Positions 1 through 9,889 of a stretch of DNA of 64,000 nt are shown here, in pieces. The stretch covers positions 124,001-188,000 of the forward strand of contig NZ_BAXR01000002.1 in NCBI RefSeq assembly GCF_001310635.1, read 5' to 3'. The translations under genes and the position numbers were made by a program. Position 1 is the stretch's first letter; each line of letters starts with the position of its first letter. The notes under the pieces were generated by a model. The model worked only from the letters and a program-made list of their open reading frames with translations, had not been told where the DNA came from and ran no database searches. The DNA comes from Bacillus sp. JCM 19034 (GTDB lineage Bacteria; Bacillota; Bacilli; Bacillales; Bacillaceae_D).

Positions 1-298
1 CTATCACTTCCTCTGGTTTGCCGCCAACAAGAGGAGCCATCCTTTGACCAAGCTCTTCTGATAGATAAAACCAAGGATTCTCTCCTTTAGTCCAGCCATC
101 AATACCGTAATTTTTCCATGTGTCTAAAAGGCTAAGTACTGACTTTTCTGCCCGCTTTGAAAGTAAACCTAGTGAATTACCGTCTAAGTAAATGCTATTT
201 TTTTTGAGGTAAAACTCTTCACGGAAATGAGCAAGTTCATCTTGATCATCAAGCTGCAGTGCATACGCTTTTGCGTATATATTGTCTCGTTCTGTCAT
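1..298 (-). CDS. kynU: Kynureninase, N-terminal part (gene runs off the left edge)
   Basis: Read on the minus strand from an ATG at 298 preceded by GGGGAGGAACACG, about 99 codons to the window edge. The N-terminus ([20 protein letters not shown]) and the segment [17 protein letters not shown] at about residues 38-54 are characteristic of kynureninase, the PLP enzyme that splits L-kynurenine (or 3-hydroxykynurenine) into anthranilate (or 3-hydroxyanthranilate) and alanine. The PLP lysine lies outside the window. The gene is transcribed divergently from a TetR-family regulator, with two operator-like palindromes between them, so that regulator probably controls it (inference). Other kyn genes may continue to the left. 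Confidence 0.85.
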   Translation of the reverse strand, partial: MTERDNIYAKAYALQLDDQDELAHFREEFYLKKNSIYLDGNSLGLLSKRAEKSVLSLLDTWKNYGIDGWTKGENPWFYLSEELGQRMAPLVGGKPEEVI

Positions 299-351
299 AT
301 CGTGTTCCTCCCCATCATATTTCTCATCTTAAATTGAATTGTATATGGTCG

Positions 352-379
352 TTGACATTGTGTCAATGACATGATGTCA
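352..379. promoter_or_regulatory. Tandem palindromes, candidate TetR operator
   Basis: Two perfect inverted repeats abut each other: TTGACA-TTG-TGTCAA (352-366) and TGACA-TGA-TGTCA (367-379). Both share the core TGACA-N3-TGTCA and their centres are 14 bp apart. They sit between the divergent kynureninase and TetR genes, the usual place for a shared autoregulatory operator. Binding by this particular TetR protein is inferred. Confidence 0.6.
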
Positions 380-448
380 ATACGTTGTAAAACAGAAATA
401 GACCTTGTAAAATGGGAGTAATAAGGTTTTGAATGGGAGTGTATACAA

Positions 449-1056
449 TTGGAAAAAGAACTGACAACAAGAGAACGCCAAGCAATTAAAACGCGAGAAA
501 AACTTCTAGAAGCGGGAAAAGAGATATTTTTAGAAAACGGTTTTCAGAAAGCAACGATAACGCAAATTATTAAACGGGCGAATACTGGATATGGCACAGC
601 TACGTTTATTTTAAAAATAAAGATGACCTTCTAATTATTCTAATGGAAGAAGTGATGGGAAAGTTCTATCAAGTAGCTGAACGCATCTATCAGCCTAAAA
701 CGAAGGAAGAAGCCCGGCAGCTGATCTCGGAGCAAGTCCGCTTATTTTTAACGTGTGCGGTAGAAGAAGCGGCGATGATGAAGGTGGTCAAGGAGGCGAT
801 AGGTAGCTCTCCAGAAATCGAAATGAAATGGAATGATATTCGCGAACGCTTTATTGAGAGGATTTCAATCGATATCCAGTTCTCACAAAACAATGGCCTT
901 GCCACACCGACATTTAATCCGAGCTTAGTGTCTCGAGGCTGGTTTTACGCAAACGAAATGTTTATGTGGAACTATGTTATGGGTGAGGATCGCTTTTTGA
1001 TGGATGATGTGATTTCTCATCTGACGGATTTGTATATGGATGGGTTATATATTTAG
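449..1056 (+). CDS. TetR/AcrR-family transcriptional regulator (frameshifted)
   Basis: TTG start at 449 with GGGAG about 10 bases upstream. Residues 10-55 hold the TetR helix-turn-helix (TREKLLEAGKEIFLENGF, then ATITQIIKRAN). The usual continuation Y-x-Y-F-K-N-K-D-D-L is found only after a shift: at about 599-600 one base is missing and reading resumes in the frame of the second part (643-1056). The second part is the all-helical ligand-binding domain, roughly 145 residues. Restored length is about 202 residues, normal for TetR repressors. It is divergent from kynureninase and probably represses that operon and itself, but the inducer cannot be read from sequence. The break is more likely a sequence error than decay. 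Confidence 0.8.
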
Positions 1057-1311
1057 AAACGAATGAACGCTCGAGCTTTCTTATTTACAATCTTTTGATC
1101 ACAATGAGAATTCTGCTATAGCTTTAGAATATGCTAGTCTGCATTTGAAATCTATGCAGGTGATTCACTTGAACAAGTAATTCCACTTTTTTTCGCATCA
1201 GGGTTATCCGTTCTTTCTCTGGAATATTACATATTCTTTTTGTTTCAATAAAGAGAACTATGTTATATATATAGATATTGATTTTTTGTTAATTTAAAGG
1301 AGGATACTGGT

Positions 1312-2730
1312 ATGAAGTTAGTAAAGTACCAAAATGGAGATGACTTTCGCCTTGCTGCACAAGTAGACAGCAACATCATAGATTTACAAAAAGCTTATGA
1401 AGAAAAGTTAGTTTCGCTTGGTGACGAAATGGCCTCTGAAAAAGCTAAAATTATTGTTCCAGATCAGGTAAATGAATTTTTTAAAAGTGGAGAGAAAGCA
1501 ATGGATGCTGCAAAGGAGGCACTTGCATTTGTACTTGAAAGAGAGGACACATCAAATGCTGTCTTTTCTGAGGAAAGCGTTAAAATTGGTGCTCCTGTAC
1601 CTAATCCAAATAAGATTATATGTGTTGGTCAAAATTATCGGGAACACATACTAGAAATGAAGCGTGAAATTCCGAAGTATCCTGTTTTATTTGCGAAGTT
1701 TGCCAATGCTGTTAGTGGGCCAAAAGATAACATCCCATTGTCGCCGATTACAGAGAAGTTAGATTACGAAGCTGAGTTTGCTGTTGTTATAGGCAAAACG
1801 GCAAAGGATGTACCATTGGATGAGGCTTTAGATTATGTTGCTGGTTATACAATTGTGAATGATGTCACATTGCGAGACTTACAAAAGCGAACACTTCAAT
1901 GGCTACAGGGGAAGTCAGCTGATGGTACTTTACCTATGGGGCCATGTCTTGTTACAAAGGATGAAATTCCTGATCCTTCTGGTTTAGAAATTTCGTTAAC
2001 AGTAAATGGTGAAGAGAGGCAGAGATCAAATACTAGTAATCTAGTATTTAGTGTTCCTCGTATAATTGAATATATATCGTCAATTATGAAACTAGAGCCT
2101 GGGGATGTCATTTGTACAGGAACGCCTGGTGGTGTGGGGGTTGCAATGGATCCACCAACATTCTTACAAGATGGTGATGTTGTTTCTATCACCGTTGACA
2201 AAATAGGAACGCTAATAAATACAGTTAAAGCTGTAGAAAAAGAAAAAGTAAAAGAGTATGCGACGCAAATTAATGAACGAATTAATAAAATTGTATCTCT
2301 AGTTCAGGAACAAGAGGAGAAAGTAATCAAATGGAAGCCTTCTAGTGAACAGTGGTCGATTTTACAAATTGCATCACATGTCGAGGAAGCCAATCGTTTT
2401 TGGCTTCAGGAGTTAAGACGGACCGTAGCCAATCCAGAAATTAAATGGGGACGAGGACTTAATCATCGAGAAAGACTGGCAGCAGTAGAAGAGAGTAATT
2501 TAAAGGAAATAGAAGTTGTGATAGAAAAAATCCGCTCGTTTAAAACGACTATTCGTCAAACACTTGTTGGCTTAAATGACGGAGACTTATTAATCGAAGC
2601 AATACATATAAATCCAAAGTTTGGAACAAAACGGCTATCTTTATTGCTGGATCACTTTATGGTAGAGCATTTAGATAAACATGTTTCACAAATTGAAAGA
2701 AACATTAACGATTATCATACCAATCAATAA
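1312..2730 (+). CDS. Fumarylacetoacetate hydrolase-family protein fused to a DinB-like domain
   Basis: Intact 472-residue protein, ATG start with AAAGGAGG upstream. Residues about 1-303 are a complete FAH-family hydrolase: ICVGQNYREHI, metal-binding DYEAEFAVVIG, GYTIVNDVTLRD and GDVICTGTPGGVG. The family cleaves C-C bonds in acylpyruvates such as fumarylpyruvate or acts as a hydratase/decarboxylase in aromatic catabolism. Residues about 310-472 look like a DinB/YfiT four-helix domain, with the three expected metal-ligand histidines in ASHVEEANRFW and DHFMVEHLDKHV. DinB relatives include thiol-dependent transferases and mycothiol-dependent maleylpyruvate isomerase. The fusion could therefore join isomerase and hydrolase steps in one chain (inference). 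Substrate unknown; the nearby kynureninase is only suggestive. Confidence 0.8.
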   Translation: MKLVKYQNGDDFRLAAQVDSNIIDLQKAYEEKLVSLGDEMASEKAKIIVPDQVNEFFKSGEKAMDAAKEALAFVLEREDTSNAVFSEESVKIGAPVPNPNKIICVGQNYREHILEMKREIPKYPVLFAKFANAVSGPKDNIPLSPITEKLDYEAEFAVVIGKTAKDVPLDEALDYVAGYTIVNDVTLRDLQKRTLQWLQGKSADGTLPMGPCLVTKDEIPDPSGLEISLTVNGEERQRSNTSNLVFSVPRIIEYISSIMKLEPGDVICTGTPGGVGVAMDPPTFLQDGDVVSITVDKIGTLINTVKAVEKEKVKEYATQINERINKIVSLVQEQEEKVIKWKPSSEQWSILQIASHVEEANRFWLQELRRTVANPEIKWGRGLNHRERLAAVEESNLKEIEVVIEKIRSFKTTIRQTLVGLNDGDLLIEAIHINPKFGTKRLSLLLDHFMVEHLDKHVSQIERNINDYHTNQ

Positions 2731-2807
2731 ACTTAAAATTAGTAACTAATGACTATAATGAAAGTTGTGTAGAGATCCTATTTAACCCTCCTGTTATCGT
2801 TTTTAGA

Positions 2808-2850
2808 CCCTCAAATCATTTAAGGAGCGTAACTCTTAAATGATTGAGGG
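2808..2850. repeat. Long hairpin, 16-bp stem with one bulge
   Basis: The arm at 2808-2824 pairs with the arm at 2835-2850 (CTTAAATGATTGAGGG), leaving one bulged A and an 8-10 base loop. No T-tract follows, so it is not a standard terminator. It may stabilise or process the 3' end of the FAH-DinB transcript. The rest of 2731-3016 shows nothing else recognisable. Confidence 0.5.
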
Positions 2851-3016
2851 GACGTAGAAGGATTGTTTCTCGTACTTTTGTCAGGTTGTAATGTTAGTAA
2901 CTAGCGATAATTAGTTATAGTGTAGAAATGAAGATAAAGCTAAAATGACCGTAGATACATTAGATATAATGGTGGCTTGTACATAACAAACTAGGGAAAG
3001 AAGGAAAATGAATTAG

Positions 3017-3857
3017 ATGGCTGATAAACAAGGCAGACCTTTATACAAAAGGACTTGGTTTCGAGTTGGTCTAAGTCTGATGCTAATAAGCTCCTTATCG
3101 TTAAGAATTTATTACGAAACCAATACCTTTAAAATAAATAATGTGCAGTTCGAGAGTAGTAAGCTCCCAGAGGACTTCCAACTAAGGATTGTACAGCTGA
3201 CAGACGTACATAATAAAGTATTTCCAGATCAGAATCAGAAACTCCTAAAAGAAATCAAACACTGACGCCGATTTAATTGTCTTTACTGGAGATTTGATTG
3301 ATCGAAAGACGGTAGACACGACCGATGCCTTAACACTTGTCGATCAAATCACAGCTATCCATGATCAAGTATTCTATGTAACGGGTAACCATGAATGGGA
3401 AAACGGTATTTTCAGTCGTTTTATGGCTGATTTGGCAGAGCGTGGTGTGACAATTCTGCATAATCAAAATGTAACATTGTCATATCGAGGAATTGATATT
3501 CAATTAGTAGGTATTGATGATGCATCGACAGACCATGAAAATTTAGTAACAGCATTCGAGGGGATTGATGAAAACCTTTATACAATATTACTTTCTCACG
3601 CCCCAATCGTGACAAAGAAATATGAGAACGTTTCAGCAGATTTGATTCTTAGCGGCCATACACATGGGGGACAAATTCGATTACCATTTGTCGGAGCGGT
3701 CATTGCACCTGATGATGGGTTGTTCCCTAAATTAGATAAAGGAATATACCTACTTGGTGAAGAAAAGTATTTATATATTGATAGTGGTTTAGGTACTACG
3801 GGTGTCCCACTGCGACTGCTTAATCAGAGTCAATTTAGCATAATCGAAATTAACTAG
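3017..3857 (+). CDS. Membrane-anchored metallophosphoesterase (YkuE/YaeI type, frameshifted)
   Basis: The N-terminus has a single membrane segment at about residues 12-28 (VGLSLMLISSLSLRIYY), then calcineurin-like phosphoesterase motifs: QLTDVHN, (after the shift) FTGDLIDR, VTGNHEWEN, LSHAP and LSGHTHGGQIRLP. Together they form a complete dimetal site. The reading frame breaks at about 3260: inserting one base after IKH gives T-D-A-D-L-I-V-F-T-G-D and joins the two parts into about 280 residues, the normal length. This family acts on the outer membrane face, and some members cleave nucleotide or lipid phosphoesters. The substrate here is unknown. Confidence 0.82.
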
Positions 3858-4260
3858 CAACACGATTAAACGATCATTTAAAAAATGACTTGTGAGATTT
3901 GGCGAAAGCAAATGCTATAGTGGCAACAGAGAATCAGCACTTTAAGGATGTCATTTCAGAATAAGTCGACATTATAACCCAATTCGTAAATTTAGCTATA
4001 TACAAGGTACAGAGTTATAAGAACAAATGGAAAATAGTAGTTTCTCAATTGGGAAGTAAAAAGACAACGTGTATTAAGTATTTCTAATACACGTTGTCTT
4101 TTTTGATTCATTCTATGTTGCTTTCATTGATCTAAATTGTATTAGAAGCTAAAAAGACATAAAGAAAATAGTTTAGAAAAAGATTAGATTTTTTTAATGA
4201 AAGGATAGATTTGGCGGTTAATCTGAATATGAAGAGAAAAATAATGGAAGGTGTGGAGAA
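3858..4260. other. Intergenic region with a short coding-like stretch
   Basis: Within 403 bases the clearest signal is the terminator described next. Bases about 3904-3963 read as an open stretch ending V-I-S-E-stop that could be the tail of a lost gene, but it has no start codon or ribosome site and is not called. No promoter could be assigned with confidence. Confidence 0.3.
4063..4104 (+). terminator. Rho-independent terminator
   Basis: A perfect 14-bp stem (GACAACGTGTATTA pairs with TAATACACGTTGTC), an 8-base loop and six T residues. It lies downstream of the metallophosphoesterase and before the MMPL gene. An A-run before the stem means it could also work on the other strand. Confidence 0.9.
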
Positions 4261-6545
4261 ATGAGAAAAGGAATCGAAAGTTATGCAAAAGGAACCTATC
4301 AATTTCGCTGGTGGATTGTAGGTGCTTGGGTTTTATTTGTTGGGGTTTGTGCGTTTTTTGCGATGCAAATTAGTGATTTACTTACTGGTGGAGGATGGGC
4401 TGACCAAAAGTCAGACTCTAATCAAGCATATGAATTAATGATTGATCATATTGACGGTCGTGAAGCCTCCTCTTTAACGCTTGTTTTGACACATGACGAA
4501 CATGAAGTCGGCTCTGATGAATATACAGAAATGCTTCAATCTGTTTCAGAATTACTTGCAGCTGAAGAAACGATCGACAGTGTGAACACATGGAATGATG
4601 TATCAGCAGAGCTCCAAGATCAGTTTTTAGGTGATGATGGGCGTACAAGTATTGGGTTTATCGGAATGAATATTGACGAAGGATTTGCTCAAAAGGTGTT
4701 GCCAGATATTCAAGACCGTGTAGTTGAGTTTGTCGAACCTAATGGTTATGAAGCATTTATTCTAGGTGCACCAGCATTTTGGGGTGAGACGACAAAACTA
4801 AGTCAAGAAGGCTTGGAGTTAGCTCATTTATATGCCCTACCAATCATTTTACTTGTTTTGTTACTGGTGTTTCGTTCAGTCGTATCTTCGACAATGCCAT
4901 TACTTTTAGCTGGATTTTCAATTATCTCCTCTTTAGGTGTACTTTACTTTGTTGCTGAACAAATCGAGCTTTCGGTATTTATTTTAGACGCAGCTCTTAT
5001 GTTAGGAATTGGTGTTGGGATTGATTTTGCTTTAATCTTTGTTAAACGTTTTAAAGATGAATTAGAAAATGCAGATAATCACGTTATTGGAGCATTGACG
5101 AATACCTTTCAACATGCTGGACACGCTATTTTATTCTCAAGTGTGACGATTATCGGCTCAATGGCTGCCATTCTTCTTACTGATATTGCTGCTGTTCGTT
5201 CAATAGCTTTAGGAGTTATGACTGTCGTTTTCTTTTTAATGGTTACAACACTTACATTGTTACCAGCTCTATTATCGATATTAGGTCATAAAATAAATGC
5301 TTGGAGAATTCCTTTCTTTAAGAAGAAACCAAATGAAGTGGAAAAAGGGGTCTGGTATCGCTTTTCACATAAAATTATGCGACGTCCTGTGCTGTATTTA
5401 GTAGGTACTGTTTTCTTTTTTCTCATTATCGCATTTCCTGCATTGGAAATTGAAGTATCCACACCAGATGCACGTATGCTTCCAGAACATACACAAATCC
5501 GGCAAGGTATTGACTATTTGCAAGATGAATTTGGAGTAGGCTATGCTTCACCGATAAATGTCGTTATTCAATCTGAGGAAGAACCATTAACTACAAAAGA
5601 GAATTTACGTCATCTTGAAGAACTGGTGAAACAGCTAAAATCGATTGAAAATGTCGATGAAGTTTCCTCTATTCTTTCTTATTTTCCAAATATGGATCGT
5701 GATATGATTCATTTAGCATTATCCGAGCAAAGGGGTGATTTTCCAGGAGATGTTTCCCTCATGCTAAATCGTTCATTGAGTGAAGAGGCAGAAGTTGCCG
5801 TTATTGATGTAATTACGAATGATTACTCATCAAGTGAAACAAATAGACAAATTGTGAAAGAGATTAGAGATATCATCGGTGAATCATCGCTTTCCTTGCA
5901 AATGTATGTAGGTGGTGAAACGGCCGAAGGAATGGATACTTCCGCTTCATTAAATCAGGCGTTAATACAAGTTTTACTATTTACTTTAGTGTTAATCTTC
6001 ATTATTTTAACCATTACGTTCAAAAGTATTTTACTACCACTTAAGGCTATTATCATGAACATTTTGTCATTAGGTGCAACATATGGGATACTAGTAGCAG
6101 TATTCCAGTGGGGTTGGGGTTCTAGTATTTTAGGGTTTGGAGATTTTGGTTTTCTGCAAAGTTTTATTCCAATCTTGTTATTAGGATTACTCTTTAGTCT
6201 AAGTACGGATTACGAAGTATTTTTGCTTTCTCGTATTCAAGAAGAATATGAAAATGGCCATTCAAATGAAGAGAGTGTTGCACGAGGCTTCAGCAAACAG
6301 CTCCGATGATATCCGGGGCAGCTCTCATTATGGTTGTTGTCTTCGGTTCCTTTGCTTTTGCCGGTGTTTTGCCGATGCAACAGCTTGGACTAGGAATGGC
6401 AGTAGCGATTGCTTTAGATGCGACAATTGTTCGCTTACTATTAGTTCCGGCAACGATGAAGCTATTAGGTGACTGGAACTGGTGGTTTCCAGGTAAAAGG
6501 AAAAATCGAACTCGTACGATCACAAGTAATAGAGAAATATCTTAA
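4261..6545 (+). CDS. MMPL/RND-family membrane transporter (YdfJ-like, frameshifted near the end)
   Basis: An MMPL exporter of about 761 residues after frame correction, close to Bacillus YdfJ. It has the family layout: an N-terminal membrane helix (about 18-37), a large extracellular loop, a bundle of membrane helices (about 190-360), a second extracellular loop (about 390-555), and a second helix bundle. Family segments seen are GIGVGIDFALIFVKRFKDE and LLFSLSTDYEVFLLSRIQEE. One A is missing in the run at about 6296 (AGC AAA ACA GCT restores S-K-T-A-P), splitting off the last 80 residues (from 6306). Members export lipids, siderophores or drugs using proton motive force. The two-component system just downstream probably regulates it, as YdfHI does for ydfJ in B. 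subtilis (inference). Confidence 0.88.
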
Positions 6546-6592
6546 TATAAATGGACACCCTGCAATGGGTAAGAAATCTAAGGAGGACAAAG

Positions 6593-8079
6593 ATGTCAAT
6601 ACGATTTAAATTAGTCATTTCATATGTATGCATGATTTTATTACCCATTGCTCTAGCTATCTTATTTTTGCATTTGTTGTTTCATTTATTTGTAGGGAAT
6701 ATCGAGGAAATGAAGGATCATTATAACGTCGAAAAGACTTTCTTTGCTGAAGTTATGAATGATGATCTTCCAATCTATTTAAACTTGCAAAATCACGCAA
6801 AAGAAGAACCAGAGTTATTTCGTAATGATTCATTTTTAGCACAATATAAAGAACAGCTTGATAAGAGAAAGGTAATTCTTCTCGTTTGGGAAGATGAAGA
6901 AATGATTTATCAATCGGCGTTCATCGATGATCACGTTTTTTCCGAATTGCCTAGTGATGAAGAACGAAACCAGCAGGGAGCCTTAAAGGTCGATTCAGGA
7001 GCATGGGTATACACGATGAATGATTTCTATTTTGCTGATGGTGAAAAAGGATCTTATATTTTGATGCTTGACGTTGATCCTATTGACTCTTTTATCCGTA
7101 TAGTCGTACCGACCTAATCATACTATTCTTGCTTGCATTTTTGCTAGCAAATGGGGTACTAACAGCAATCGTTTCTAAGCATATCATTACTCCAATAAGA
7201 GAGTTACAGAAAGCAACAAATCGAATTAAAGACGGTGATTTGCAACAACCGGTAACGGTAAAAAGGAATGATGAGATAGGAGATTTAAGTAACGATTTTG
7301 AAGAAATGCGTTTACGACTAAAGGAATCTGTTGAAAAACAGGCAAAGTATGAAAATAACCGAAAAGAGTTAATGAACAACATTTCACATGATCTTAAGAC
7401 GCCTATCACTTCAATAAAGGGTTACGTTGAAGGGATATTAGATGGAGTTGCTAACGATCAAGACAAGCTTGAAAGATATTGCAAAACGATTCATGCAAAA
7501 GCTGTTCATATGGATCGCTTAATTGATGAGCTGCAATTATTTTCAAAGCTGGACTTAAATAGTGTCGTTTTTCATTTTGGAAAACTAGAAATAGTTAGTT
7601 TTTTTAAAGAATTGCTAGAGGAAATGAAATTAGACTTTGAAAAGCAGCAGATCGATGTGATACTCGATAATCGATTAGATCAGGAAGTTTTTGTAAAAGC
7701 TGACCGTGATAAAATAGAGCGTGCTCTTAGAAATATTGTGTCTAATAGTATGAAGTTTTTAGACAAAGATCGAAAAGAAATTATCATTTCAATAGAACGG
7801 ATAAATGAGTACATTCAAATCGTAATCAAGGATAATGGTAAAGGAATTAAAGAAAAAGATTTACCTTTTGTCTTCGATCGCTTTTATCGTGGTGATTGTT
7901 CGAGAAATACTGAAAGTGGAGGTAGTGGAATTGGTTTAGCCATTGTGAAACAAATTATGGAGGCTCATGGCGGAACCGTGTCTATCGAGAGTACGTACGG
8001 TTTTGGTACATCATTTTCTATAATACTCGATACTTGGGAAGAAAGTGGGGATTCACATGACGAAAATCTTAATTATTGA
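6593..8079 (+). CDS. Sensor histidine kinase (frameshifted)
   Basis: Start chosen at ATG 6593, six bases after AGGAGG, rather than the in-frame ATG at 6551. The first membrane segment is at residues about 8-30. An extracellular sensor region follows to about 170, then a second membrane segment broken by a frameshift near 7110 (reading resumes as D-L-I-I-L-F-L-L-A-F). Then come HAMP (TPIRELQKATNRIKDGDLQQ), the phospho-acceptor H-box NISHDLKTPITSIKGY, and the ATP-binding boxes DNGKGI and SGIGLAIVKQIMEAHGG. Restored length is about 495 residues. It pairs with the overlapping response regulator gene. Signal unknown; linkage to the MMPL exporter suggests envelope stress or a compound exported by that pump. 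Confidence 0.9.
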
Positions 8080-8744
8080 GGATGAAACGAGCATTGCAGA
8101 GCTACAACGAGACTATCTTGAGATGAATGGTTTTGAAGTAACTATGGAACACGAGGGGGAGTCAGGCTTAGCAAATGCAATAAAAAATGATTATGATTTA
8201 ATCGTTCTCGATTTGATGCTCCCAGGTATGAGCGGGTTTGACATTTGTAGGGAAATTCGTAAAGTGAAAGAAATTCCCATTTTAATGGTTACCGCCCGAA
8301 CGGAAGAAATTGATATGATTCGTGGTTTAGGTATTGGGGCTAATGACTATATTAAAAAGCCATTTAGCCCGAGTGAGTTTGTCGCACGTGTAAAAGCACA
8401 TTTAGATCGTTACAGTCGTTTAAATAATGAAATTAGTTCAGCAAAAGATGAAATTCGTGTTCGGGAATTGGTGATTGATCGATCAGCTAGGAAGGTTTAT
8501 GTAAATCAACAACAAGTTCACTTTCGTGTAAAAGAATTTGATTTACTATCGTATTTAGCGTCACATCCCGATCGTATTTTCACGAAAGATGAACTATTTG
8601 AAACGATATGGGGGATGGATGCGTTAAGTGACAATGCAACGGTTACTGTCCACATTGGGAAAATTAGAGATAAAATTGCCCGCCATTCAAGGACATGACT
8701 ACATCGAAACGATATGGGGTGTAGGGTATCGGTTTACTTTATAG
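8057..8744 (+). CDS. OmpR/PhoB-type response regulator (frameshifted at the C-terminus)
   Basis: Start set at ATG 8057, overlapping the end of the kinase by 23 bases, with GTGGGG upstream. The receiver domain shows ILIIEDE, the phospho-acceptor aspartate in LIVLDLMLPGMSG, MVTAR and the lysine of YIKKPF. The winged-helix output domain (RVKEFDLLSYLASHPDRIFT) follows. One base appears missing at about 8675: the correct frame gives PAIQGHDYIETIWGVGYRF and a TAG at 8742, so the winged helix is complete at about 229 residues. It likely drives the MMPL gene and the small membrane protein beside it. Confidence 0.9.
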
Positions 8745-8772
8745 GTTATAAAAACGAAACGAGGTGAATGTA

Positions 8773-9137
8773 ATGGCTACACGTTTGAAGAAAATAGCAA
8801 TGACCGGTTTTATGGTAATAGGTGTCGTGTCGTTTTTCCTTATTGTTATTGGCTTATATTTAGATATAAGTCGTTTTGATGAGACGAGTGGTGGTTATGA
8901 ACCCCTTATGAGAATTATACAGGTGAACCAATTGACTTTGCTGCTCTTGATCAATCAAATGAAGGAATTATTGGCAGAGGTTATATTATGGATTTTCATT
9001 TGAACTGCACAACAGGAATGATTTCCTTTGAATTATACAACCAAAATATAGACTATCGAGTCGTGTCTGAAAGGGCAATCGTCGTGCATAAGCCGAGAGA
9101 AGCTTGTATGGAGCGTGGCTTTTCTCCAGAGTTTTAA
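8773..9137 (+). CDS. Small membrane protein, unknown function (frameshifted)
   Basis: ATG at 8773, six bases after GAGGTG. Residues about 6-32 form one membrane segment (GFMVIGVVSFFLIVIGLYL). After a frame correction at about 8905, an extracytoplasmic domain of about 75 residues continues: YENYTGEPIDFAALDQSN, then RGYIMDFHLNCTTGMISFEL, ending ERGFSPEF. Restored length is about 121 residues. It starts 29 bases after the response regulator and so is probably in the same operon as the MMPL exporter and two-component system. I do not recognise the family; an accessory or signalling role for that system is inferred from position only. Confidence 0.6.
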
Positions 9138-9261
9138 TTCATTTTTCAAATAACTTTAATCTGTTGGGATAACAGGATTTACTAACGCCGCAAACTTAGA
9201 TTTCAAAATAACATAATATAAAGATACACCTCTAATACTATATAAAATTAAAGACAAGTGA

Positions 9262-9847
9262 TTAGCTAAAAGCCGAAAACGTTGTTTAGAAGAATTTGAC
9301 GATGCAAAATCCGATTTATTGGACTGGGGTTTTCATAGAGGATATGAAACAAAGAACTTGCGGAAATTGGCTTACTTTTCATTAAAGGAATTTTTTGAAA
9401 CACATAAATTTCATATGGAAATTAAAACAGACAAACAATCGTATAATGTTTGGGCTAAAAATCCGATTACACATCCCTTGGCATCAAGGGATAAAGGTTT
9501 TGATAGAGTGGATTGCTCAACTGATTTATCTTCTCTTGAACCGAAGGATATTGCAAAAATGGTAATGTATGTGAATGACAATGCCACGAACAGTTTTATC
9601 CAACAAATTCGCAGAAGGTTATCAATACTTGAAAGACCGTTAATGACCGCAAGAGGCGATGGAAAAAGCTACATTTACGCCAACTTCAATCCGAAGTATG
9701 CTCAATACGCATTAACCATATTAAGAACATTCTACAATTTTTGCGAAACTTATAAGACAGCCGATGGGAAAGAACTTACACCAGCCCAAAGGTTAGGCAT
9801 TACAGATAAAGTTTTTCGAATTGAATGATATTATTTATCTAAGATAA
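9262..9847 (+). pseudogene. Transposase (insertion element protein), 5'-truncated remnant
   Basis: An open frame with no good start or ribosome site covers the C-terminal half of a DDE-type insertion-element protein. The recognisable parts are the arginine-rich helix IRRRLSILERPLMTARGDG, YANFNPKYAQYALTILRTFY and the closing TPAQRLGITDKVFRIE. Adding one base near 9825 extends it to D-I-I-Y-L-R and a stop at 9845-9847, the usual end of such proteins. The N-terminal part with the DNA-binding region and first acidic residue is missing, and a stop blocks the frame at 9259. The assignment rests on my recognition of the C-terminus and is moderate. Confidence 0.5.
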
Positions 9848-9870
9848 CTTATTTAATAATTAATAAGTTA
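9845..9870. repeat. Perfect 9-bp inverted repeat before the Nudix gene
   Basis: TAACTTATT (9845-9853) and AATAAGTTA (9862-9870) are perfect reverse complements around an 8-base A/T loop, 19 bases before the Nudix ATG. It could be an operator or the end of the transposable-element remnant, whose stop codon it overlaps. Confidence 0.45.
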
Positions 9871-9889
9871 GGGATAGGAGAGAGATTGG

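Noticed and set aside
1896-2201. 101-residue minus-strand ORF opposite the FAH-DinB gene
   Set aside because: Shadow of conserved FAH motifs on the other strand, no ribosome site.
6290-6310. Programmed frameshifting as a cause of the many split genes
   Set aside because: The breaks occur in many unrelated genes without a common slippery site and stimulatory structure, and most are restored by one base, which points to sequence error. The only breakpoint with a credible programmed-shift context is the IS3 orfA/orfB overlap.
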